From: CAZCZZ01 sp964503335
GTDB taxonomy: Bacteria > Verrucomicrobiota > Kiritimatiellia > CAIVKH01
Direction of reading: 5' to 3'
DNA: 64,000 nt
Assembly (NCBI GenBank): GCA_964503335.1
Contig: CAZCZZ010000013.1
Coordinates: 8,445-72,444 of the forward strand
The notes under the pieces were generated by a model. That model ran no database searches and was not told the origin of the DNA. It worked only from the letters and a program-made list of their open reading frames with translations. The stretch's first letter is position 1; each line of letters starts with the position of its first letter. Below, one piece after another: positions 1-6,832 of this stretch. The position numbers and the translations under genes are program-made.

Positions 1-885
1 TTCCTCAAAGCGGGCAAAGTTCAGGGGCTCGTCCGGCAGAACACCAAACAAGGAACGGGCGCCGGCATTCGCCCAGAGATCGTCCCGCCCCACATCCCAC
101 ACCCAGAACCCCAGCGTGGCTGCGCGCGCTGCAAGATCGATCTTCTGCTCGCTCTCGCGCAACTGGTCCGCAAGTTGCACGGCCCGAAAGACGTCGAGGC
201 TCAATTCAAGTCCCATGGCGAGCAACAGGGCAAGAAACGGGAAGATGAAGAAGAATGGCGTGTGCAGATGACCAGCCTCGACCATCAACGCATAGGTCCG
301 CGATCCCAGCTGCGAGAACACGATGCTGCCCCCCACCATGAAGGCGCGGCGACGATCCCCCTGGCGCCACGCGCCTATCGATGCGTCCACCACGAAGACC
401 AGCAGCAGGAGTACAGCAAGCACCTCGCCGATCGTCAGCACTCCGTTCTCCATCGTGGCGAGCGTGATCTCTACACCACCGAACGTATGGATCGTGCGAA
501 TGGCCGAGGCGTACCGGATCGTCATGTGGGACGGAACAAGCATGTTGGCCACGGCGACAGCGGTCATGAGCGCCACAGTCACAACGGCCAGACTCTTTCG
601 CCCCGTGCCGAAGAAGTTCCACGTGAACCCGGCGAGCGAGATGACCATCAGCCAAAGCGGCAACTCCGCAAACAACATCAACTGCTGATAGGTCTGAAGG
701 TCGCGCGTAAAGAGGAGGACCAACTCGATGCTGCCTGTCACGGCCACGGCGGTTGCGCTCAGCGTGAAAAAGGCGTGCGCCGCGCGAGCCCGTGCGCGGA
801 GTCGCAGCGCAATCTGCGCGTGGATGATCCCCAGGGTCAAACACGCAGCAATAGCCATGGGCCACGAGATGGTGATCCAGTTCAC
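1..885 (-). CDS. Membrane-anchored PAS sensor protein, probable histidine kinase (C-terminus outside window)
   Basis: About 295 N-terminal residues are visible and the frame is open to the window edge. Several hydrophobic stretches (WPMAIAACLTLGII, FFTLSATAVAVTGSIELVLLF, LWLMVISLAGF, VVTVALMTAVAVANML, VLAVLLLLVFVV, FFFIFPFLALLLAMGLEL) suggest a seven-helix-like sensor module. A short linker follows (QLADQLRESEQKIDLAAR), then the start of a PAS fold (ATLGFWVWDVGRDDLWANAGARS). A GTG start is chosen because it gives MNWITISWPM directly before the first helix; the frame stays open upstream, so a longer form cannot be excluded. The missing part is probably further PAS and kinase domains, which is inference from this architecture. 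It is divergent from the remnant gene beginning at 988. Confidence 0.72.
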   Translation of the reverse strand, partial: MNWITISWPMAIAACLTLGIIHAQIALRLRARARAAHAFFTLSATAVAVTGSIELVLLFTRDLQTYQQLMLFAELPLWLMVISLAGFTWNFFGTGRKSLAVVTVALMTAVAVANMLVPSHMTIRYASAIRTIHTFGGVEITLATMENGVLTIGEVLAVLLLLVFVVDASIGAWRQGDRRRAFMVGGSIVFSQLGSRTYALMVEAGHLHTPFFFIFPFLALLLAMGLELSLDVFRAVQLADQLRESEQKIDLAARAATLGFWVWDVGRDDLWANAGARSLFGVLPDEPLNFARFEE

Positions 886-987
886 ATCGCAGAACGTAGA
901 GAACGAACACGCTGGAAGCAACGCGCAAGGCGGCGCGACATCCGCTTGTGCCGCGCATCCGGGCAGACTATTCTCAAACGGAAATTG

Positions 988-1149
988 ATGCAGAATCACT
1001 TGAAAGAAATCATCTATCGCCTTGCGGACCGGGGCATCGATTTCATTATAGGCGGTGGCGTTGCCGCAGTTTTGCACGGGGTGGAACGAGTCACCATGGA
1101 TCTGGATATCGCGGAACTGCGTGCAATCTTGAAAAAGCCGAATGAATAG
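988..1149 (+). pseudogene. Nucleotidyltransferase-like protein, internally deleted remnant
   Basis: The 53-residue product starts like a DUF6036/AbiEii-type nucleotidyltransferase. It has an N-terminal helix, then FIIGGGVAAVLHGVERVTMDLDIA, in which GG, the following helix and the DxD pair are the usual nucleotide and metal-binding elements. It then jumps straight to ELRAILKKPNE, which resembles the extreme C-terminus of full-length relatives (usually about 150-190 residues). The simplest reading is an in-frame internal deletion of some 300 or more nucleotides. It overlaps the next small gene by 8 nt, as expected for a two-gene module. Activity is unlikely because the domain core is missing. 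The family assignment rests on the GGVAAVL...DLDI motif. Confidence 0.6.
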
Positions 1150-1342
1150 GTCCAAACGAGTTACCCCTCTGGCCCAAACGCCTGAAGAGATTGCCGAAGT
1201 CTTGAAGCACAGCAGCCCGGCGGATTTTGACGGTCACACGGAATTCCGTCGCCTCACTGCTGCACAGCGCCTTGACTGGCTCGCCCAGGCGGCAGCCTTT
1301 GTTTACGAATTCAAGGGCACCGCGCGCTGCGCGCGGAGGTAA
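1142..1342 (+). CDS. Small conserved protein paired with the nucleotidyltransferase remnant
   Basis: 66 residues, hydrophilic, with segments TPEEIAEVLKHSSPADFDGHTEF and RLTAAQRLDWLAQAAAFVYEF. Small proteins with this F.RLt..qRLdWL pattern are commonly encoded beside standalone nucleotidyltransferases, so the pair looks like a two-gene cassette whose first member has decayed. There is no signal peptide or membrane segment. It overlaps the preceding gene by 8 nt and ends 10 nt before the cytochrome start. Function is unknown; an antitoxin or partner role would be speculation. Confidence 0.5.
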   Translation: MNRSKRVTPLAQTPEEIAEVLKHSSPADFDGHTEFRRLTAAQRLDWLAQAAAFVYEFKGTARCARR

Positions 1343-1352
1343 CCCCGGGCGC

Positions 1353-3596
1353 ATGTTCTCCCGAGCTTTAAGAAGATGCCTCGCGATGGCCACGGTGGCG
1401 CTGATCGTGGCGAGCTGCTCAAAGCCCCCGACCATGGTCTCGGCACCGGCCATTATCGACAGTCGCCTCAAGGCTGTGTCCGCCGTGCCATCGCCCGACG
1501 CGCAAGTGTGCGCAGGTTGTCATCCGAAGGAAGTGGAAGCGTGGAAAGGGTCCCAGCACGCCAACGCCAACCGGCTCCTGGAGGCGCGCCTGGATCAGGT
1601 CGCATTTTCCCCGGAGCGCACACTGGTCCACGGCTCGTTCAAAACCACGACGCGGATGCGCGACGGCAACTTTGAGTTCGTGACCGTGGGTCCGGGAAGC
1701 ACGACGAGGGTTTATCGCGCCGAAGCGGCGATCGGCATCACCCCGCTCGTGCAATACCTCGTCCCCTTCCCCGGCGGGCGCTTGCAGACTGTCGATGTCT
1801 CCTACGATCCGCGCAGCAACGAATGGTTCAACGCCTTCGGCGCAGAGGACCGCCAGCCGCACGAATGGGGCTATTGGACCAATCGCAGCATGAACTGGAA
1901 CACCCAGTGCGCGTTCTGCCACATGACCGGGTTCGAGAAGAACTACGATCCCGTGTCGGATAGCTATGCATCGACGTGGGACGCGATGGGGATCTCGTGT
2001 GCGCAGTGCCATGTGGTCAGTAATCAGTTATCAGTGACCAGTAATCAGTGTCCATTAGTCGCCCCAGCTTCCAACCATCAACCATCAACCATCAACCCTT
2101 TCCCCTATCTCGACAACTGCGCCTCCTGTCACGCCCGGCGCGAGCAAATGACCGATACCTACAAGCCGGGCGACGACTTCCACGATCATTTCCGCCTCAC
2201 GCTGGCGGACAATCCGGCGACGTTCTATCCCGACGGACAAATCCGCGACGAGGACTACGAGTACAATTCCTTTATGACGAGCCGCATGGGGCACAAGGGC
2301 GTCACCTGCCTCGATTGTCACGACCCGCATTCCTACAAGCTCAAGGCCCCCGCAGAGAACAATGCGCTCTGCCTGTCATGCCACATCGCTCCCGGCCAGC
2401 GAGGTGCGAGCGTCATTGATTTTGTCACGCACAGCCATCACTCGCTCACAAACAAGGGTTCGACTTGTGTTGAGTGCCACATGCCCCACGGGACCTACAT
2501 GGTGCGGGACAACCGGCGCGACCACGGCTTCACGAGTCCCGATCCTCAACTCACGAAGGAGCTGGGTATTCCCAACGCATGCACCAAATGCCATTTGGAC
2601 AAACCGGTGGAGTGGTCGATCGACTGGGTGAATCAGTGGTACGGCGCGGAAAAGATGGAACAGCGTCGAAGTCGGCAGCGCGCCCGCGTCATCGCGCGAG
2701 CACAGGCCGGCGATGACTCGAATGTCTCCAATCTCCTTGCCATGGCCCGCTCGGAGGAAATCATCTCCTGGCAGGCCACGCTGCTGACCTTGCTGCGGCC
2801 GTGGGCGGCACAACCGGAGGTCACTTCGTTTCTTCGCGAGTCGCTGACGAACGGACACCCGCTGATCCGCTCCGCCGCAGTGAACGCCCTGCACAGAACG
2901 CCCGGATCGTATGACGTCCTCACGCCACTGCGCCGCGATCCGTCGCGCTTGGTCCGGATGGATGCGGCGTGGGCCACGCTCAATCCGATCGAGAACGATC
3001 CTGCCAGCATGGCAGAACTCGTCCAGTACTTGAACACCGTCAGCGACCAGCCCGCCGGTGCGATCCGGCAGGGACAAAAGGCGCTGGCCGAGGACAAGCC
3101 GGCGCTGGCTGAATCGTGGATGCGCAAGGCCGCGGCCTGGGATCCGTCCGCCGTCCCCTTCTCCCTGCTCGGACAGGTGCTGCACGAGAACGGAAAGACC
3201 GCCGAGGCGGAGACCCTGTTCGTCAAGGCGGCAGCGTACGATCCCGCCAATGCGGAATACCTGCACATGCTGGCGCTCTTTTATGGCGAGACTGAGCGAC
3301 TTCCGGACGCAGTAGTCCAACTGGAGAAAGCCGTGACCATCGATCCGGGCTTCGGTCGCGCGTGGTACAACCTCGGCCTCGTCCACGCCGAAATGCAAAA
3401 CCTTCCCGAGGCGCTCAAGGCCCTGCAGCGTGCAGAATCCCTCATGCTCCAAAGCCCCGAACCCGCATACGCCGCCGCCACCATCCATGCTCGCATGGGC
3501 GACTCAACTGCCGCCCGCGCCGCAGCCCATCGAGCCCTGCAAATCGCCCCGGGCTACCAGCCCGCGATCGAATTGCTGTCGCAACTCCCGCCATAA
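1353..3596 (+). CDS. Octaheme c-type cytochrome lipoprotein with HEAT-like and TPR repeats
   Basis: 747 residues. The chosen ATG has GGAGGT 12 nt upstream and opens a lipoprotein signal (ALIVASC, Cys at residue 22). Eight CXXCH haem motifs lie between residues about 53 and 414: CAGCH, CAFCH, CAQCH, CASCH, CLDCH, CLSCH, CVECH and CTKCH. Distal His ligands are likely in the GSQHANAN and CHMPHG segments. A helical HEAT-like region follows (about 440-560), then TPRs to the C-terminus (for example PSAVPFSLLGQVLHENGKTAEA, FGRAWYNLGLVHAEMQNLPEA). Such multihaem/TPR proteins occur in Planctomycetes and Verrucomicrobia and probably transfer electrons outside the inner membrane; the redox partner is unknown. 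Between haems 3 and 4 the coding sequence carries in-frame heptamer repeats encoding low-complexity residues, an apparent insertion. It converges with the doc gene. Confidence 0.9.
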   Translation: MFSRALRRCLAMATVALIVASCSKPPTMVSAPAIIDSRLKAVSAVPSPDAQVCAGCHPKEVEAWKGSQHANANRLLEARLDQVAFSPERTLVHGSFKTTTRMRDGNFEFVTVGPGSTTRVYRAEAAIGITPLVQYLVPFPGGRLQTVDVSYDPRSNEWFNAFGAEDRQPHEWGYWTNRSMNWNTQCAFCHMTGFEKNYDPVSDSYASTWDAMGISCAQCHVVSNQLSVTSNQCPLVAPASNHQPSTINPFPYLDNCASCHARREQMTDTYKPGDDFHDHFRLTLADNPATFYPDGQIRDEDYEYNSFMTSRMGHKGVTCLDCHDPHSYKLKAPAENNALCLSCHIAPGQRGASVIDFVTHSHHSLTNKGSTCVECHMPHGTYMVRDNRRDHGFTSPDPQLTKELGIPNACTKCHLDKPVEWSIDWVNQWYGAEKMEQRRSRQRARVIARAQAGDDSNVSNLLAMARSEEIISWQATLLTLLRPWAAQPEVTSFLRESLTNGHPLIRSAAVNALHRTPGSYDVLTPLRRDPSRLVRMDAAWATLNPIENDPASMAELVQYLNTVSDQPAGAIRQGQKALAEDKPALAESWMRKAAAWDPSAVPFSLLGQVLHENGKTAEAETLFVKAAAYDPANAEYLHMLALFYGETERLPDAVVQLEKAVTIDPGFGRAWYNLGLVHAEMQNLPEALKALQRAESLMLQSPEPAYAAATIHARMGDSTAARAAAHRALQIAPGYQPAIELLSQLPP
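2018..2099 (+). repeat. Two heptamer tandem-repeat tracts inside the cytochrome gene
   Basis: Five to six units of the form CAGTNAY (CAGTAAT, CAGTTAT, CAGTGAC, ...) run from 2018. From 2072 there are four units of CAACCAT/CAACCCT. Both have period 7, although codons have period 3, yet the whole stretch is in frame and stop-free. It encodes SNQLSVTSNQ...SNHQPSTIN between the third and fourth haem motifs. Base composition (AT-rich, low complexity) differs from the surrounding gene. Confidence 0.85.
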
Positions 3597-3606
3597 CTCG
3601 GACGAA

Positions 3607-4029
3607 CTACGCACGCCGCTTACGTTTCACACGGGGCTTCGGATAAACCACCGGACACGACTTCTTCAGCCACGCCGCGTAGCCGGCCTCGGTGATCTCG
3701 CCCGCCGCGAGGGCAAGGGTTTGGAGGATGACCTCCTCTTCGGAAACGTCTAGTTCGATGCCATTCGCACCCAGGAAAATATAGGCGACCATGAAACCGG
3801 CACGCTTGTTGCCGTCAAGGAATGGGTGATTCTTGACGATTCCAAAGGCATACGAAGCTGCGAGATCGAAGAGTGTCGGTTGACCGTAAGCGAAGAGTTG
3901 CATCGGCCTGCCGAGTGCAGAATCCAAGAGACCTTCGTCCCTGATTCCGGAAAGGCCGCCGAAGCGAGACAGCAACTCGTCCTGCGTTGACAAGACAACT
4001 TCGCGTGTGACCCAGATCGGCTCTGTCAC
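3607..4029 (-). CDS. doc: Doc-family (death-on-curing, Fic-fold) toxin
   Basis: 140 residues of Doc/Fic fold. The catalytic loop HPFLDGNKRAGF fits the H-x-F-x-[DN]-G-N-K-R motif of Doc kinases, which phosphorylate EF-Tu in the phage P1 prototype. The N-terminal GLSGIRDEGLLDSAL segment and the YAFGIVKNHPF helix are typical. The C-terminus ends in a basic tail (PKPRVKRKRRA). The start codon overlaps the antitoxin stop as ATGA, so toxin translation is coupled to the antitoxin. The toxin is of full length and no key residue is missing, so it appears intact. Confidence 0.9.
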   Translation of the reverse strand: MTEPIWVTREVVLSTQDELLSRFGGLSGIRDEGLLDSALGRPMQLFAYGQPTLFDLAASYAFGIVKNHPFLDGNKRAGFMVAYIFLGANGIELDVSEEEVILQTLALAAGEITEAGYAAWLKKSCPVVYPKPRVKRKRRA

Positions 4030-4256
4030 TTGGCCAACTCGCGCAGCGCGTTCCTGTAGCGCCTCATGCCCCGCTCTGCGATCTTCATCATGTCATCGAA
4101 CCCCTTCCTCTCCGGTGTTACCCGGAGTGAGGACTCGGGTGCTTCGGTCAGGTAGAGTGTGTCGCCCTCTTTGACTTTCATCGCCTCAAGTGCCGACTTG
4201 GGCAGAATGATTCCGTAGGAGTTGCCGATTTTTCGAATTTTGGTTTCCATCGTCAT
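4026..4256 (-). CDS. AbrB/MazE/SpoVT-type antitoxin
   Basis: 76 residues. The N-terminal swapped-hairpin DNA-binding domain METKIRKIGNSYGIILPKSALEAMKVKEGDTLYL matches the AbrB/MazE pattern. The C-terminal part (FDDMMKIAERGMRRYRNALRELAK) is helical and should bind and neutralise the Doc toxin encoded immediately downstream. ATG 4256 was chosen because a well-formed promoter ends just before it; a second Met two codons later is an alternative. The domain probably autoregulates the pair. Confidence 0.85.
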   Translation of the reverse strand: MTMETKIRKIGNSYGIILPKSALEAMKVKEGDTLYLTEAPESSLRVTPERKGFDDMMKIAERGMRRYRNALRELAK

Positions 4257-4262
4257 GTTATA

Positions 4263-4291
4263 ACTATCGTAACAACACGATGGTTTGTCAA
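4263..4291 (-). promoter_or_regulatory. Promoter of the toxin-antitoxin pair
   Basis: On the minus strand, TTGACA (4291-4286), a 17-nt spacer and GATAGT (4268-4263) form a near-consensus sigma-70 promoter. The -35 box overlaps the stop codon of the upstream sugar dehydrogenase gene. The predicted start point falls at or next to the antitoxin ATG (4256), so the mRNA may be leaderless. An imperfect palindrome in the AT-rich spacer/-10 area could be the antitoxin operator. Confidence 0.65.
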
Positions 4292-5091
4292 GGCGGGAGG
4301 ATCTGCCGCACATCGCCGGAGGTGCCGGATGGCCCGAGGATCGTTGTGCTAAGCAGGTAGACCTCGCCCTGCTCATCCATCCCGAAACCCTTTACATACC
4401 TGTTGATGCGACCACCCGACGGCGCAAGCCAGAACTCAAACCGCTCCCAGATGCCGGGCCGCGTTTCCGAAAGGTAATAGAGTGCGCCGTCCGGGACGCC
4501 GAACGCGGTGCTGAAGTCGCCGAAGACGTAGCCGCCTTGCAGCGACGGATAATCGCCGCCGCGGTACACGAATCCGCCGATGATGGAAATGCCGAGCGGA
4601 CCGTGCGGGTACTCGTGGATCGGGAAATCGAGCGACGGGATATTGACGCCGACGGTCTGCGCCACCGCCGGATCGAATGCGTGATTCCCTTCCAGGATGC
4701 GCCAGCCATAGTTGCCTCCCTTCCGCACGATATTGATCTCCTCCCAGATGTTCTGGCCGACGTCCGCGACCCACAGGTTCGTGCCGTCAAACGATGCGCG
4801 ATAGGGATTGCGGAAGCCGAAGGCGTAGATCTCCTCGCGCGCACCCACGACGCCCACCAGCGGGTTGTCAGGCGGGATCGCGTAGGGCGACACACCGTTC
4901 ACGTCGATGCGCAGGATCTTGCCGAGCAAGTTGCTGATGTTCTGCCCGTTCCCGAACGCGCCATGCACATCGCCCGCCCCTCCTCCGTCACCCGTCGCAA
5001 TGTAGAGATATCCATCAGGCCCGAACGCCAGCCATCCGCCGTTGTGATTCGACTGGGGCTGGTCGAACCGGAGGATGATCTGCCCGCTCGC
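4288..5091 (-). CDS. PQQ-dependent sugar dehydrogenase-like beta-propeller protein (N-terminus lost in gap)
   Basis: The 267 C-terminal residues of a soluble aldose dehydrogenase (YliI/GDH-B type) six-bladed propeller. Diagnostic segments are NHNGGWLAFGPDGYLYIATGDG, NLLGKILRIDVNG, EEIYAFGFRNPYRASFD, GNYGWRILEGNHAF and IIGGFVYRG. The N-terminal part, with the expected signal peptide and catalytic His, lies in or beyond the 100-N gap. The reading frame happens to run through the gap into citramalate synthase, but these are unrelated proteins. The family oxidises sugars with PQQ in the periplasm; the substrate here is unknown. Confidence 0.85.
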   Translation of the reverse strand, partial: ASGQIILRFDQPQSNHNGGWLAFGPDGYLYIATGDGGGAGDVHGAFGNGQNISNLLGKILRIDVNGVSPYAIPPDNPLVGVVGAREEIYAFGFRNPYRASFDGTNLWVADVGQNIWEEINIVRKGGNYGWRILEGNHAFDPAVAQTVGVNIPSLDFPIHEYPHGPLGISIIGGFVYRGGDYPSLQGGYVFGDFSTAFGVPDGALYYLSETRPGIWERFEFWLAPSGGRINRYVKGFGMDEQGEVYLLSTTILGPSGTSGDVRQILPP

Positions 5092-5191
5092 NNNNNNNNN
5101 NNNNNNNNNNNNNNNNNNNNNNNNNNNNNNNNNNNNNNNNNNNNNNNNNNNNNNNNNNNNNNNNNNNNNNNNNNNNNNNNNNNNNNNNNNN
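5092..5191. other. Assembly gap (100 N)
   Basis: A run of exactly 100 N, the usual placeholder length. It truncates the sugar dehydrogenase gene on one side and cimA on the other. No shared sequence is seen at the two edges, so real sequence is missing here. Confidence 0.99.
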
Positions 5192-6744
5192 AGGAATAGC
5201 TTGTACTCCACGCTGTCGACGAGCGCTTCCCAAGAGGCTTCGATCAGGTTGGTCGATACGCCGACGGTGCCCCAGGATTGTTTGCCGTCTGTGGACTCGA
5301 TCAAGACGCGGGTCTTTGCGCCGGTGCCTTCCTCGGGGTCAAGGATACGCACTTGATAGTCCACTAGGGACACGTCCTTGATGGCCGGATAGAAGCGGGT
5401 AAGCGCCTTGCGGAGCGCGTCGTTCAATGCGTCGACTGGTCCATCGCCCTCGCCTGCGGTCGATTCGTTGTCACCATTGACCGACAGCTTCACAGTGGCT
5501 TCCGCCCTGCTCGTCTCGCCCTTGTGTCGCTTCTCGACGATCACGCGATAGCCATGCAATTCAAAGAACGGCTTGTGCTTCTTCAGCACTTTCTGGATGA
5601 GCAACTTGAAGGAGGCCTCGGCTGCTTCAAACGCGTAGCCCTTCTTCTCCAACCCTTCGAGTTCACGCAGGATCTGCTTCACCTCGGGTGAATTCTTGTC
5701 GAGATCCAAACCCATCTCAACCGCCTTGAGAAAGACGTTGCTTGCGCCGGATAACTCCGAGATCAGGATGCGACGCTGATTGCCGACCGACTCCGGGTTG
5801 ATGTGCTCAAAGCTCGACGCGAGTTTCCGCACGCCATCGACATGCATGCCGGCTTTGTGCGCGAAGGCGCTGTCGCCCACGAACGCCTGCTTGGTGTTCG
5901 GGCGGACATTCGCCATCTCGTAGACAAACTGTGCCACGGCTTTCAGTTGCTGCAGGCTGTCCTTGTGCATGCACTCGAAACCCATCTTGAGGACAAGGTT
6001 CGGGATGATGGATACGAGGTTGGCATTGCCGACCCGCTCTCCAAACCCGTTGATCGTGCCCTGCACATGCATTGCGCCGCATTGGATCGATTCGAGTGAA
6101 TTCGCGACGCCGAGCTCGGAATCGTTGTGCGTATGGATGCCGACGTGCGGTCCAAATGTCTTTATGACTTCGCGCGTGATTTCGCCCACTTCATGCGGAA
6201 GCGTGCCGCCGTTCGTATCGCAAAGGACAAGACGATCCGCGCCCGCATCCTTCGCCGCCTTGAGCGTCGAAAGCGCGTGTTCGGGGCTATCCTTGTAGCC
6301 GTCAAAAAAGTGCTCCGCGTCGTACACGACTTCCTTGCCATGGGACTTCAGGAAGCGAACCGTGTCACCGATCATCGCGCGATTTTCATCCTCGGTCGTT
6401 CGCAACACTTCCTTCACATGAAAACGCCAGCTCTTGCCGAAGATGGTGCAGACAGGCGTGTCTGCCTCGATCAGTGCCTTGCAGCCCGCATCGTCCTCGG
6501 CCTTCACGCCCGCGCGACGCGTGCTGCCGAATGCCGCGACCTTTGCGTGCTTCAGCTTCTCCTTCTTGATGGCATGGAAGAACTCCATGTCCTTGGGATT
6601 GGACGCGGCATAGCCGCCTTCGATGTAGTCCACGCCGAATTCATCGAGCCGCTTGGCGACAAGAATCTTGCCGACGCCGGAAAAGGAGATGCCCTCCCCC
6701 TGCGCCCCATCGCGCAACGTCGTGTCGTAGATTTCGATTCTCAT
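5192..6744 (-). CDS. cimA: (R)-citramalate synthase (last residues in gap)
   Basis: About 517 residues are visible, close to the full family length. The HMGL-like TIM barrel begins IEIYDTTLRDGAQGEG with the catalytic/metal DTTLRDG motif and the typical YIEGGYAASNPKD. Further barrel motifs are LVLCDTNGGTLPHEV and the metal-binding HTHND (GIHTHNDSELGVANS), followed by NGFGERVGNANL. The C-terminal LeuA-type regulatory domain is present (about 410-517) and is cut at VEYKLF by the gap. CimA condenses pyruvate with acetyl-CoA to give citramalate, the threonine-independent entry to isoleucine. AGGAG lies 7 nt before the ATG. As the last gene of the Thr/Ile-attenuated cluster its position makes metabolic sense. 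Confidence 0.93.
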
Positions 6745-6753
6745 CGTCAGACT

Positions 6754-6832
6754 CCTAAACCTGAGACCTGAGACCCGAAGCCTGAGTCAGAATGTCTTAC
6801 TCAGGTCTCCAGTTTCAGGTTTCAGGCTTTCG
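6754..6832. repeat. Inverted heptamer repeat filling the lysC-cimA intergenic space
   Basis: Left arm: degenerate 7-mers of type CCTGAGA (four to five units). Right arm: the complementary series (ACTCAGG, TTTCAGG twice). About 11 nt separates the innermost CCTGAGT and ACTCAGG. The arms can fold into a long imperfect hairpin in the transcript. The arm nearest cimA runs into its Shine-Dalgarno sequence: the last 7-mer variant TTTAGGA supplies AGGA. Confidence 0.8.

Noticed and set aside
175..1149. Long plus-strand frame of 324 codons
   Set aside because: Only its last 53 codons (from 988) are protein-like. The rest is rich in Arg, His and Gln and is antisense to a membrane PAS sensor whose codons give clear membrane helices.
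2018..2099. CRISPR array or minisatellite gene
   Set aside because: Units are 7 nt with no spacers and are translated in frame within a cytochrome; no cas genes are present.
4288..6744. Single fusion protein of citramalate synthase and a sugar dehydrogenase
   Set aside because: The frame passes through 100 N by chance; both families are normally separate and each is of plausible size or truncation at the gap.
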